The notes under the pieces were generated by a model. The model was not told the origin of the DNA, did no database searches, and saw only the letters and a program-made list of their open reading frames with translations. A stretch of DNA of 64,000 bases from Siphonodentalium dalli (Eukaryota > Mollusca > Scaphopoda > Gadilida > Siphonodentaliidae): assembly GCA_032622095.1 (NCBI GenBank), contig CP136067.1, positions 61,824,893 through 61,888,892 on the forward strand, in the 5' to 3' direction. Below are positions 22,881-33,558 of the stretch, piece by piece. The number at the start of each line of letters is the position of its first letter. Positions within the stretch are counted from its first letter, which is position 1. Made by a program: the position numbers and the translations under genes.

Positions 22881-23644
22881 ATAGTTAGAGATATCTTCAA
22901 ATGAATTAGAGATATCTCCAAATATTTAGAGATATCTCTAATTCATTTGAAGATATCTCCAACTAATTAGAGATATCTCTAAATATTTAGAGATATCTCT
23001 AAATGGTTTGCACTTCTCCTCAAACGGGTACTTATCCACAATAAATTAGGAGATATCTCTAAGTGAATTGAATAATTCATTTATGGATAAGTACGACAAA
23101 TCAAATTTACTTCTCCTTAAATGCATTTGTGGATATCTCTAAATGATTTGAAGATATCTCCAAATATTTAGAGATATCTCTAAATAATTGCAGATATATA
23201 GAGGATATCCACACGAATGAGATTTAACCCATATCCACTGAAAAAGTGTGGATATTCTGTTTATTATATACTTTAGTTACTTGGCTATGGCCCCAATGAA
23301 TGTCAATACATCAGAAATTTCAGGCTGATATCACTCACTAGCGGGATATCACTTATATATCACTGCTAAAACCTTATAATTCATGGGCAAGTATATAATA
23401 AATCTAAATATTTAGAGATATCTTCAAATGGATTGGTGTCCTAAATAATTAAGGTATCATTTGAAGAGCTCTCCAAATCTATTTAGAGATATCTTCAAAT
23501 GATTAGAAGATATCTCCAAATGAATTAGATATGTCTCTAAATATTTAGAGATATCTTCAAATGATTAGAGATATCTCCAAAATTCCAAATATTTGGAGAT
23601 ATCTTCAAATATTTGAGTATATGTTAATTTGGCTGCCCATACGT
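22881..23644. repeat. AGATATCT palindrome array (right copy)
   Basis: Same family as 8491-9225: AGATATCT words separated by AAATATTTA, AAATGAATT and similar spacers, with an interruption around 23220-23400. The outer edge (GAGTATATGTTAATTTGGC, then CTGCCCATACGT, ending 23644) is the reverse complement of the left array's outer edge. The inner edges do not match. Confidence 0.8.
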
Positions 23645-24395
23645 TTCTAGCAATTAATTGCAGGAACGTGCATGGCTAGACGAGGTGTCCAACTTATTAT
23701 TTCAGACTTCGAACCCCATATCGATTACCAAACTTCCCAACTCTGGAAAATCTGGGCAACTACATTCACACCCTCAAACTGCAAGGCAGAGATCAGTCCC
23801 CTGTTACCCTGGCCTGATCGCTGCCAACACGTACACGCAAAATGAGGAAATCAATAATTGTGTTTGTTAAGACTTTTGTCGATTACAATTAATTTTTGCA
23901 TTATTCTGAGAAACGCAACGGTTCATATTCATTTGAAAATGGCTAGATCAAGCCAGAATGAATTGTAACTGACAAAAACACTTACATAATAATAAAAAAA
24001 AAAAATAGTTTATATAATTTATTACGCGATGACAGCAAATGACCAAATATGATATTGGAATATCTCCAATTGATTCCCTTTGTATGGCAATGTATCAGCC
24101 TAAAAAAATTACTGAAAGTGCGAAAAATAGTCGAATCGTGGTCGAAACAACATATTTTACATCAAATGTTGGTTGGAAAATTTTAATATCAGAACAATCT
24201 AAACTAGCTATTTCAGTATGAAACTTACATGGAAACTGTTGTTAGTTCAGGTATGAAATTACCTGCAGGCTGACAGGCTCCTGGGGACAATACACGATAT
24301 ACCATACCAATGACGGATATAGTATACACTGGTATTTTTTCCACAGAGGCCTGTAATATTACAGCGAAACTGTTGAAAATTTGACTCAAGGTTAT
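23645..24395. other. Non-coding, nothing recognised
   Basis: Between the right GATATC array and the next foldback element. Short open frames (23658-23870, 24039-24221) have no recognisable domain. A short A run lies near 23996. Confidence 0.45.
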
Positions 24396-25273
24396 ATGGG
24401 GCGCCGTTCTTCTATTTATTACCTAGTTTGTGATATCAATAATTCATTTTGTGATATCACAAAATGAATATATGCTATCACCAAATCGAATATATAAACT
24501 CATTTTTTGATATCACAAAATCGAATTATTGATGTAACAAAATGGTAAGCATTTAGTGATATCACTAATACGATTTTGTGATATCATAAAATTTAGTTTT
24601 TGATATCATTAATTCAATTTGTGATATCAATTAACAGAAAATGGCATAGCTGGACTACTAATCCTGCAACATTTGTGATCTCATTAAATCATTTTATGAT
24701 ATCATAACATCGAATTATTGATATCACTAAATGCTTACTTATTTTGTGATATCATATATTCGATTTTGTGATATCATAAAATGAATTTATCGAATTATTG
24801 ATATCACTAAATGCTTACCATATATCGAATATATCACAAAATAATTAAGTAAGATTATAGTGATATCAATAATTCAATTTTATGATGTCATAAGATATCA
24901 CAAAATTTTGAAGGAATGGTAGTTCAGCTATGCTATTTTCTATTTATTGATATCACGAAACGAATTAGTGATATCACAAATAAATTTTTTTTTTATGATA
25001 TTACAAAATGAATTTATGATATCACAAAATCGAATTATTCATATCACTAAATGCTTACTATTTTGTGATATCAATAATTCGATTTTGATATCAAAAAATG
25101 ATTTATGATATCACAAATTGGAATTAGTGATATTTTCAATCATTTTGTGATATCATAAAATATTTAATGATATCATATATTCATTTAGTGATATCATATA
25201 TTCATTTAGTGATATCATGAAATGAAATATTGTTATTACTAAATAGTTAATAATTAGAAGAACGGCGCCCCAT
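24396..25273. mobile_element. Foldback element filled with TGATATCA palindromes
   Basis: The ends are an exact inverted pair, ATGGGGCGCCGTTCTTCT at 24396 and its reverse complement ending at 25273. The interior is an array of TGATATCA palindromes, often extended to TTTTGTGATATCACAAAA, separated by AAATGAATT, AATTCGAT or AAATGCTTA. There is no coding sequence and no obvious target duplication. The GATATC core is shared with the AGATATCT arrays at 8491 and 22881, although the flanking letters differ. It is a MITE-like, non-autonomous element. Confidence 0.8.
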
Positions 25274-26096
25274 ACGGTTGGGGGTACGTACGATACCCCA
25301 TGCATCTCCACATCCCTGCGTAATAATTGGCTCGCATGAACCTAACAAAACAATAATAAACTCCATGTATGATGTATATATGTTAGACAAAAGTACAATA
25401 ATCTGCCTGGGGCGCATGGCTATTAAATACCGTAACGTCGGTCAACCTCTACTAATGCCAGGTGAACTATACCTATATACACACAGGGCATGCATGTCGT
25501 TATGCATAGGTTGTTCTACGCTGGCGAATACCTGTCCGTCGTCTAAATATAGACGTCAAAACCGGCTTTGTTCGGTCGATGAATAAACCGTATTATTTCA
25601 CGAGACAACCCGCACAAAAGCGGGGGTAAACGAATACATACCATATAATCATACAGCGTACCTGTGACACCATGTGCGGTGTGTAGGTGTTTAATGGAAG
25701 CTATTCTATTCTGAATTGGATGACTGTTTATGATTCACTCAACTCGGAAATAGGCATATACTTTTCACATTCCATTTCAGTTTGGGGAATCTGATTTGTA
25801 TTGTTCGGTTTGATGATGAAAGCGGTTTGATTGATAACCTCGAATGAATTAAACAACTACATTGCATTGGAAAAATGTTTTAATTTGCCAAAGCTGTCTC
25901 GATACATATGACTATTTTTCGACGGTGAGACTTTTCCAGTGGGTATTATTCTTTGGTAATAGGCCTATGTGATACCTGCGGTCCCAGTTAGACTTATTTC
26001 GACGTTCTCATGTTGCTCATTTTTGGCGTTCACATTAGAAGAAACAGCTGAAAATCAGTATAATTCGGAGTTAGTTGTCAGACGAATTACTACGAG
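25274..26096. promoter_or_regulatory. Upstream region of the PTB-domain gene
   Basis: About 820 bp of apparently unique DNA between the foldback element and the start codon at 26097. I see no clear TATA box or initiator. The 5' untranslated leader is presumably within about 25980-26096. A 102-codon open frame at 25278-25586 has no recognisable domain and is probably chance. The promoter assignment is inferred from position only. Confidence 0.3.
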
Positions 26097-27185
26097 ATGT
26101 CGCGAGTAGAAGGGTCATCCGATGGTGAGAGTGAGGACAGTTCGTCTGCATCGTCGCCAGTGTTCCATGGAATCGGTAATATTGTGGTTGATGATGACAT
26201 GTCACTGACCAGCTCTGATCCGAGTGACATGCAGGATATTATAGGAAGACTTGACGAGGCCAGTCTCAGTGCGGACATCGAATCTTTCGCCGGTGAACTG
26301 AATAACTCGGGACCAGAATCGAGCCCGCATGATTCTGATTCATTGGGAACATCTTCTGTTTCTTCCACAGGCAATCGAGACGATGCAACAGACAAGAAAT
26401 CACGTTCTCAAGTCTCATCGGGAGATTCCAAAGAAGTTGATTCCGGTGAAAAGCAACCAAACGGTGTCAAACAAAAATCTTCATTTTTCTCCCGACGGAG
26501 GAGTTCAACCAAAGAAACGAATGTTTCTCAACCGGAAGCTTCACCACTATCGGAGGTTTCATCTAAAAGACGGCTATCAGGTTTTTTGCAGAAAATAGTT
26601 AAAACAAACTTGAAGAAACGACCGACAGACAAATCTTTTAATTTATCGTCAATTCGTATTGATAGATTGCCGCAAGTATTTGTCGCCAAATATATCGGAA
26701 AGAAAGACATCACTTGCGGAGAGATTGGAGTCAAGGCCGTGAGACAGCCGGTTGATGACATGGTTGGAAAAATTAAGAAAGCGCTGAGCGTGACATCAGA
26801 GGTTCAAATCCCACTAGTCTATGTGATCGTTTCCCCAAAGGGACTGGATATAAGAGAGCACAAACTTAACAAGGTCAAAAGTGGTGTTGACTATGGTCTC
26901 GTTCCGTTGGATTTTATCGCATATGGCGTTCAGGATGTGAAATTCTGGAAGGTGTTTGCATATATTTCCGTGAAGCAGCTTTCCTCCCGAACCAAAGTCA
27001 TGGAGTGTCACGCCTTCATTTGTGATTCTCCTGTCAGTACTCGTAAGATGACCTTGTCACTTGGTGCTTCGTTCAAACTCTATGAGAAAAAGTTGCGCGC
27101 GGAAGGAAAACCGCACAACTTTCAGATAGAACTGCGTACGCCAGACGAACTTGCTGAAGAATATGGCTTGGATACCGACACGTGA
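26097..27185 (+). CDS. PTB/PID-domain adaptor protein, 362 aa
   Basis: The one convincing host gene. Residues 1-185 are low-complexity, Ser/Asp/Glu-rich and then Lys/Arg/Ser-rich (FFSRRRSS near 130-137), probably disordered and phosphorylatable. Residues ~191-334 form a phosphotyrosine-binding/phosphotyrosine-interaction domain. Visible landmarks are FVAKYIGKKDITCGEIGVKA (first strand and Y-[IL]-G turn), VYVIVSPKGLDIRE (central strands), FIAYGVQDVKFWKVFAYI, MECHAFIC (penultimate strand) and the final amphipathic helix MTLSLGASFKLYEKKL. This pattern is typical of Dab/LDLRAP1/FAM43-type PTB domains that bind NPxY tails of membrane receptors; the exact subfamily is not settled. There is no signal peptide or membrane segment, so it is a cytoplasmic adaptor. 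The frame is uninterrupted by introns, so it is a single-exon gene, a retrocopy or a large terminal exon. The start is the first ATG after an upstream stretch without coding character. Confidence 0.88.
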   Translation: MSRVEGSSDGESEDSSSASSPVFHGIGNIVVDDDMSLTSSDPSDMQDIIGRLDEASLSADIESFAGELNNSGPESSPHDSDSLGTSSVSSTGNRDDATDKKSRSQVSSGDSKEVDSGEKQPNGVKQKSSFFSRRRSSTKETNVSQPEASPLSEVSSKRRLSGFLQKIVKTNLKKRPTDKSFNLSSIRIDRLPQVFVAKYIGKKDITCGEIGVKAVRQPVDDMVGKIKKALSVTSEVQIPLVYVIVSPKGLDIREHKLNKVKSGVDYGLVPLDFIAYGVQDVKFWKVFAYISVKQLSSRTKVMECHAFICDSPVSTRKMTLSLGASFKLYEKKLRAEGKPHNFQIELRTPDELAEEYGLDTDT

Positions 27186-27261
27186 TATATAATCATATGA
27201 TACTAGTATAATATAATTGTATGGTTTTGAAAAATACCACCGACCCTGTGACAACACGACC

Positions 27262-27684
27262 CGGGACAACCAGACCCGAACTATGAATAAATACAGTTCT
27301 TAATTTTGTTCCATAGTTTTGAAACAAAGCGTATAATGGTATGTAATAAAAGTAGGCCTATATATACTCTTATTATAAAAAAATTCTACATTTGGTGAAG
27401 CCATCTCAAATCTACCTTTGGAAGTCCCAGCGACGGATATATATTCATTCAGAAAAAATAGGATATCTGCATCTGAAAAAACTGTTTGTCGGCAACTAAA
27501 AGAAATCGTTAGTAATTAAATTTGATGTTTAAAATCGGAATCTGACATTTCGAAGAAAACGTAAAGAAAAAATTCCAAATATAATACTGAATACAATAAC
27601 AAAATATTTTTCCAAAACTTGGGACAACACGACCCTGAAAATCTGGAAGATCCGACCAAAAATACCGCGCGGGTTGGGTTGTCC
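27262..27684. repeat. Weak inverted pair ending CCGGGACAACC
   Basis: CCGGGACAACCAGACCCG near 27262 pairs with the reverse complement of CGGGTTGGGTTGTCCCGG near 27667, two differences. A direct relative GGGACAACACGACCC occurs near 27622. This may be a short diverged foldback element just downstream of the PTB gene. The ends are not firmly defined. Confidence 0.35.
27286..27291 (+). promoter_or_regulatory. Polyadenylation signal AATAAA
   Basis: Canonical hexamer 101 bp after the stop codon of the PTB gene. Its position supports a short 3' untranslated region and a complete gene end. A second TAATAAAAG occurs near 27340. The signal sits close to repeat-like DNA (CCGGGACAACCAGACCCG at about 27262), so the 3' end may be repeat-derived. 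Confidence 0.5.
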
Positions 27685-27985
27685 CGGCGGCCATATTTTT
27701 GAGTGAAATTCAGAACAATTTGATGGCTCCCAGAAGATCCATATGAAGTTTGGTGATGAGCTTGGATGAAGGATGTGGTCTGTAGAGTGTGTCAAAGTAT
27801 TTAGTCAGACAAAGAGTAACATCCAAGATGGCCGCTGGCAGCCATGTTTTTCAACGAATTTCGGAAAAAATTAATAGCTCCCACCTAGAGGTCACCACGA
27901 AGAGCCATTTAAAGTTTGGCGACGATAGGACGAGGGATATGGTCTGTTTATACAGGGTGTGTCAAAGGATATGAATGAAATTGGT
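27685..27985 (+). repeat. Two diverged ~165-bp tandem repeats
   Basis: The sequence around 'GGCGGCCATATTTTTGAGTG...AAGTTTGGTGATGAGC...GATGTGGTCTGTA...GTGTGTCAAAG' (27685-27800) recurs with many changes from about 27830 to 27970 (GGCAGCCATGTTTTTCAACG, AAGTTTGGCGACGATAGG, GATATGGTCTGTTTA, GTGTGTCAAAGG). Old dispersed repeat, non-coding. Confidence 0.55.
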
Positions 27986-28020
27986 TGACGTATGTTCAAG
28001 TTATCGCGCTGTTTTACGTC

Positions 28021-28309
28021 AAAGTATTGGAAGCCATAGTATTTTGAGATGTAGCGTACAGAAAGTAATCAGACGACAAACCGGAAGTCAAAGGTCACCT
28101 GCACTATTTCCGGTTATTAAACGAATATTTAATATCACAATTTATGGAATTGGCTGATTGAATGGAATAAGATTTGGATCATATAATAAATTGTGATATG
28201 CAACGTTTGTTGCATAAGAGGAAATAGTGCCAGGTGACCTTGACTTCCGATTTGTCGCCTGTTTTCAGTCCGTACGCTACGACTCAAAATACTACGGCTT
28301 CCAATATTT
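28021..28309. repeat. 289-bp foldback (MITE-like) element
   Basis: Left arm starts AAAGTATTGGAAGCCATAGT; the right arm ends with the inverse CTACGGCTTCCAATATTT. Paired words include GTAGCGTACAG/CCGTACGCTAC, CGGAAGTCAAAGGTCACCTG/CAGGTGACCTTGACTTCC and TATTTCC/GGAAATA. The arms are about 120 bp with a loop of about 45 bp. No target duplication is evident. A related piece lies inverted at 29430-29500. Confidence 0.75.
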
Positions 28310-29300
28310 TTCCAACAAACTCTAAAAGATGAAGAGTTTGAAAAGTGAATTCATTAACTATACGTCACTAAATACGTCAAAGAGTCTTTATTTATCTGGG
28401 AATATTTCTTTACGCGGGCAAACAACGCATAGTTACGTGAAATGTCAACACAGGCCTTATAGAAGCCGATGTTAGTTTCACGTCCCATAAATGTAGATGT
28501 AAGTATGTTTTCTCGAGGTTTTGGATAATGTAATAACTAGAATCTACAACTTCTCCCCAGTTTATAGCGGAATTTAGAAAACTCGTCCAGTAATTTAGGT
28601 CTGGACCTAATTTACTGGACTCATGTTGAATAATAATAATAGATTACGTCAACAACGTCATTGGCGATTGTTAACTTTAACATAAATTTCTTCACCAAAT
28701 AATGAGGTATAGTCTACATAAAGCACACGTTGGTTCAATTAAATAACACAATATCGACATAATATTCAGTATATTACAAGCTACAATGTCTACAATCGTC
28801 AGGGTGTACAATAACAATTGAACAACACAGTTGTGTGAACAAGTTAACGTTACTACACGCATTTATCGTGATGCGAGGTAAAACTCGAACATACGGTTCT
28901 CGTTTTACCATCTCGTAACAATCAACTGGTGCAATATCGGCAACCTGTTCACACTGTATCGATCATATCTTTGTGTTACCTTTTTTCGGTCCGCCATATA
29001 CGAAGCAGAGACCCTTTCGATGGATTGCAGTAGACCAAATATGGGGTGGCTCAATATCTTTATGGGGAACCCCGAAATAACTGATACTAAGAATACTGAT
29101 AATTTTAAGGCTGTGTACACTCGTATATTAGAGATTCCGGTCGATTTGAGAGAACCTAACATTTTGACCATGCCATTTTACACTTAAAATCTACTTACAA
29201 TAGAACTCTATTTTGTACAATGTAGTATCCCAGTTATGCCCCTGTTAACGCACTGAATAATTGTTACATGCCTGTATTATCGTATTGTTACTGGTTGCAC
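28310..29300. other. Non-coding, nothing recognised
   Basis: AT-rich DNA with short open frames (28905-29171 minus) lacking recognisable domains. No repeat structure was noticed. Confidence 0.45.
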
Positions 29301-29429
29301 GGGAATGATCACCGACGTGTTAATGAAGCATACACATACTCAATCTATCTCGTCACTGTACCGAACTTCCGATTCCATTCCACAATCGCCATTCTGTTTC
29401 CCCCCATTGATTGATCATTATTTATTACA

Positions 29430-29640
29430 CGATCCGACTCTTTTTCCATTCAATAAACCCATTTCTATAAATTGTGATATTAAACGTTCGTTTAATAACA
29501 GGGGGGGGGGGGGGCAAAAAATGCAGACACAGGGTGGAACAAAACTGTTTTCTTCGGTTTGGGTACACCCCCCCCCCCCAAAACAGCAAAAACTGCAGTT
29601 TTTTTTCACTGACCATTTGCCCCCCCCCCCCCCCCCCCCC
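29430..29640. repeat. Dispersed-repeat fragment with G14 and C21 runs
   Basis: 29430-29500 (CCATTCAATAAACCCATTTC, AAATTGTGATATTAAACG, TTTAATAACAG) matches the reverse complement of 28112-28185. It is followed by a G14 run (29501-29514), a C run near 29571 and a C21 run (29620-29640), the latter two separated by GC-poor DNA. The G-then-C layout resembles that in the 1217-bp repeats at 20047-20190. Confidence 0.6.
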
Positions 29641-29723
29641 AGAAATGCTGAGAAATTCATATACAAAATTTGGTTCTGATCAGATAGAAAATATTTCAGT
29701 TAACGCACCATGCGTAAAGTGTC

Positions 29724-29770
29724 TACAGACAGACAGACAGCCAGATAGACAGACAGACGGACGGACGGAC
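29724..29770 (+). repeat. ACAG/ACGG microsatellite
   Basis: Runs of (ACAG)n, an interruption, then (ACAG)n(ACGG)n just upstream of the LINE ORF1 frame. Simple tandem repeat. Confidence 0.85.
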
Positions 29771-29822
29771 TAACGACGAGTGGTCAATCCGGACAACGAC
29801 ACTATGTTTACCATACTATGGT

Positions 29823-30336
29823 ATGGGTAAACATAAAAAAGGCCTTAATAAAGCAGAGCAGTATTCCAGGAAAACCTGTTTACGGATAATCGGCATTAAC
29901 GTTACTGAAAACGACAATGAAACCATTAAAGAGCGTTTCTGCAAAATGGTAAATGAGTCGCAGAAAGAAGTGAAGATTGGGCCTCAAGACATCGTAGCTG
30001 CTCACAGACTACCCGCCAATAAGAATGTATCTCCAGTCTCCACCCCCATGCATAGTGAAATTCCTGAGAAGCGAAACGCGTAATGCCGTTTTCGACCAGC
30101 GCAAGATAATATCCCGAACCGACAGAAATGGTACGAAGATCCCTCTTAAGATAAGAGATGATCTCACAAAGTTGAACATGGGTCTAATGAACAGACTTTT
30201 CCTTCATGAAAAAATTCAGTTTGGCTACCACAAGAATGGCTACATATGGGCTAAGCTGAAAACTGGAAGAAAGTGCAAGTTCGATATCTTCGATGACATT
30301 AATGATGTGATCGCCAAGAGCGATAAACGTGTATAA
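29823..30336 (+). pseudogene. LINE ORF1 remnant
   Basis: The first frame (29823-30083) includes YSRKTCLRIIGINVTEND and IGPQDIVAAHRLP. A +1 shift continues into the second frame (about 30025-30336) with IVKFLRSETRNAVFDQRKI and a basic tail. The 'AHRL...IVKFxxxxTRxxxF' pattern is that of the RRM/C-terminal region of L1/Tx1 ORF1 proteins, which coat LINE RNA. The N-terminal coiled coil is missing, so it is truncated as well as frameshifted. Confidence 0.75.
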
Positions 30337-30628
30337 TTTCTTCCAATATAGTTCAAAACTGAAATCAAGAGCCTGTCTGCAGTGAATCAACTGTTTTTAA
30401 ACTGAATCTAAACACTGTCAATTAATAATTATCAAACATGTTCGTAAAATTTGAACATGACAAAATTCGACCATACAATAACCATACAATCATGTGTAGA
30501 TAAAACACGTGTTTCCTTCGATTATGGTGACAGGTCAGGATGTGATATCGGTTGAGTTAGAAGACAGCGACATATAGATCAACCGCGATGTCACAGGCTG
30601 GTCTGATCTGAAGGAAACATAGATTAGT

Positions 30629-31130
30629 ATGGAATCCTATTACGGCCACTTGCTAATGGCGCTTTCGGCGCACTTTTTGTCGCTTTCGGCGCATCGCGCC
30701 GAAAGCGCCGAAAGCGACAAAATGTGCGCCGATCGGCGCACTTTTTGTCGCTTTCGGCGCTTTCGGCGCGCGCGCCGAAAGCGACAAAAAGTGCGCCATT
30801 AGCGTTGTTTCGGCGCGCGCCGAAAGCGCCGAAAGCGACAAAATGTGCGCCGATCGGCGCACTTTTTGTCGCTTTCGGCGCTTTCGGCGCGCGCCGAAAT
30901 AACGCTAATGGCGCACATTTTGTCGCTTTCGGCGCACCGCGCCGAAAGCGCCGAAAGCGCCGAAAGCGCCGAAAGCGACAAATAGTGCGCCGTTACGGCG
31001 CACTTTTTGTCGCTTTCGGCGCTTTCGGCGCGTTACTAATGGCGCACTTTTTGTCGCTTTCGGCGCTTTCGGCGCATCGCGCCGAAAGCGCCGAAAGCGC
31101 CATTAGCAAGTGGCCGTAATAGGATTCCAT
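30629..31130. mobile_element. GC-rich palindromic MITE with 8-bp target duplication
   Basis: 502-bp element starting ATGGAATCCTATTACGGCCA and ending with the exact inverse; the terminal inverted repeat is at least 40 bp and perfect. It is flanked by AGATTAGT at 30621-30628 and 31131-31138, an exact 8-bp duplication. The interior is an array of GCGCCGAAAGCG and GCGACAAAAAGTGCGCC words in both orientations, so that nearly the whole element can fold. An 8-bp duplication is typical of hAT (also Merlin-like) transposons, but the ends lack the usual hAT CAGGG start. No transposase. It inserted between ORF1 and ORF2 of the LINE. Confidence 0.9.
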
Positions 31131-31138
31131 AGATTAGT

Positions 31139-31933
31139 GCAGGTTCATTTAGTGATTTACAAGCTTAATGCTGTTATCGTGTTCTGCCCATCCTGTTAAA
31201 CTTTACCACGACAATTGTAGACTAATGATTTATTTCAGATCTATATAACACAATAATTTCCTCCAGCATAATTTATATTTTGCTAAGTGATATCATATGC
31301 GAACTAATTAAATGAGTTATCACAGGCGCCCGTGCATCTCAGTGCATATCAAACCACAGGGTAGAGTTGTGTCCCCTCACTGCGCTGATCAAGGTATTGA
31401 CGGGAAGCAACTCAATCTTGTGGCATGAACGCATAATTTTCTTCGAACTAAGATGCATAACTCTTTGTTTGGAATTATAATCATCATGCATTCTCCCGGG
31501 ATATTCCATAGCTCTAATAAAATAGTTAAAAAAAAAAAATTATAATCAAATAAAGTTAATAATTTGCTAACCGAACAATGAACTTATATATATATTTATG
31601 TATGTGTATGTATATGTATGCATGTATATGCATGTGTGCGCATGCATGTGTATATAAAATATATATAAAAACAAAATTATATATATATATTTTTTTTTTC
31701 TGCACAATTACCAAACGACCACATCAGATATGTCAAATCAGTATGAGTTTTACAGGAATTTCTTGAAAGCGATATTCAAACGAACTGGAAGATAGTAAGA
31801 ATTTCTGTATACTTTTTCTGCACCTTATCTCTATAACTCATCTCTATACCGTCAAATATCTTCATTTCTTTAATATTGCTATTTTCATGAATATGTGTCT
31901 GTTTTTTCTTTCAGCAACGTTTTGTACATACCG
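31139..31933 (+). other. LINE inter-ORF region with TG/TA microsatellite
   Basis: Non-coding spacer between ORF1 and ORF2 of the LINE. It contains an A run near 31528 and an alternating TATATATG/TATGTATG/CATGTG microsatellite at about 31583-31700. No promoter was identified. Confidence 0.5.
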
Positions 31934-33558
31934 ATGTCACTTAAAATCATGTCAATGAACTGTCAGGGACTGGGCGATCAACGTAAGCGCAGAGATGTGT
32001 TCAACTACATTAAGAGTAAAAACATAGATATTTTTTGTTTACAAGATACACATTTCAAAAAATGTCAGGAGGAATTTTATAAGGCCGAATGGGGATATGA
32101 ATGCTTCTTCAGTAGTTTCAATTCCTCTACCAGAGGAGTAGCAATCCTGTTAAATAATTCTTTTGAATATCAAATACACAATATAAAGCGGGATCTGAAT
32201 GGCAACTTCCTTGCAATCGATATCGAAATTGAGAACAAGCGTCTTAATTTAATTTCAGTTTATGGTCCAAACTGTGATCAACCGTCATGCTATGAAGAAA
32301 TGGATAAATATATAAAAAGTGTAGAAGACATACCCGTAGTATTATGTGGAGATTTTAATATCGCCCTAGATCAAAACATTGACACCTTTAATTATGTACG
32401 TTCTAACAATCCATTGGCTCATAAGAGACTTACTACAGCGATGAACGATAATGGGCTCATTGATGTTTGGCGTCTAGAAAATCCGGATACCCACAGATAT
32501 ACATGGCGGCGATAAAATCCAGTAAAACAAGCTAGACTAGACTATTTTCTTGTAACGGATTACATAACTTCTCTAATTAGCAGAACTAACATTAATCCAG
32601 GTTATCGCACTGATCATTCCATGGTAATGCTCGAAATGAAATTCAACGATTTTGAACGAGGGCGCGGCTATTGGAAATTTAATAATTCCCTTCTGAAGAA
32701 CATGGAATACGTTAGCATTATTAATAAACTTATTGATAAAATTATTTTACAATATTCCTTTCAAAATGATCAAAATGAAATTAATTTCACAATAAATGAT
32801 CAACTCTTATTTGAAACTATTCTTATGGAAATACGAGGCGAAACAATACAGTTCAGTGCAAATTTGAAACGGAAGACGAAAGAAAGAGAGCAAAAACTCA
32901 TCTCTGAAACCGACAGTCTGGAACGTTCAACGGACCAGTCAGAAAAAAATATGAAAAAATTGATAATCTTAAAAGACAACTTGAAGAAATCAGGAGATCC
33001 AAATTAGAAGGCATGTTGGTAAGGTCAAGGGCATTATGGATAGAGGAAGGTGAAAAGCCGAGCAAATATTTTCTCAACCTGGAAAAGAGACATTATCTGA
33101 ATAAAGCACTTGTACAAGTAGAAACCTCAGATGGTTAGATTATTTCTAACGAAAAAGACATATTAAACGAAGCAAGCAACTTCTTTAAAGACTTATATAG
33201 TAAGAAAAATGAAATTATCACTCAAAATGATTTGAACGAATTCCTCGATTAAAATTCACTTAATAACATTAAAAAAAATTCCAGCCACAATAGCAAAACG
33301 ATTTGATGAACCAATCTCAATTTTAGAAGCACAGTCATACCTTATAGGGGTATGAAAAATAATAAGGCCCCTGGTTTAGATGGTTTCAGTGTAAATTTCT
33401 TCAAAATGTTCTGGAATAAACTTGGAGAGTATCTTGTTAGATCCCTGAACTATGGTCTATCAAAATGTGAGCTCTCTATCACACAAAAGCACGACGTACT
33501 CACATTAATCCCGGAAGGTAATAAACCGAGGCGATTTTTGTCGAATTGGCGACCAATA
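31934..33558 (+). pseudogene. LINE ORF2, endonuclease and start of RT
   Basis: The frame begins MSLKIMSMNCQGLGDQRKRR, the APE-type endonuclease N-terminus. Visible catalytic motifs: N in MNCQG, LQDTH, SVYGPN, VLCGDFN, RLDYFLV and TDHS in place of the usual SDH. A premature TAA at 32513-32515 interrupts the endonuclease before RLDYF. A frameshift near 32970 moves into a frame with RALWIEEGEKPSKYFLNLEK, followed by a stop near 33136 and more stops, then KNNKAPGLDGFSVNFFK and NWRPI, the first RT blocks. The frame stops abruptly at 33558, where a DNA element is inserted inside the NWRPI...LLNVSYKI block. Confidence 0.88.

Noticed and set aside
8491-23644. Intact Polinton/Maverick or other virus-like genome
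   Set aside because: Size and inverted ends are suggestive but there is no polymerase, integrase, ATPase, protease or capsid-like frame, and no 6-bp duplication at the edges.
30653-31119. Open frames of Ala/Ser/Leu-rich peptide in the GC-rich MITE
   Set aside because: Both strands are open and translate the same palindromic words. A by-product of the repeat.
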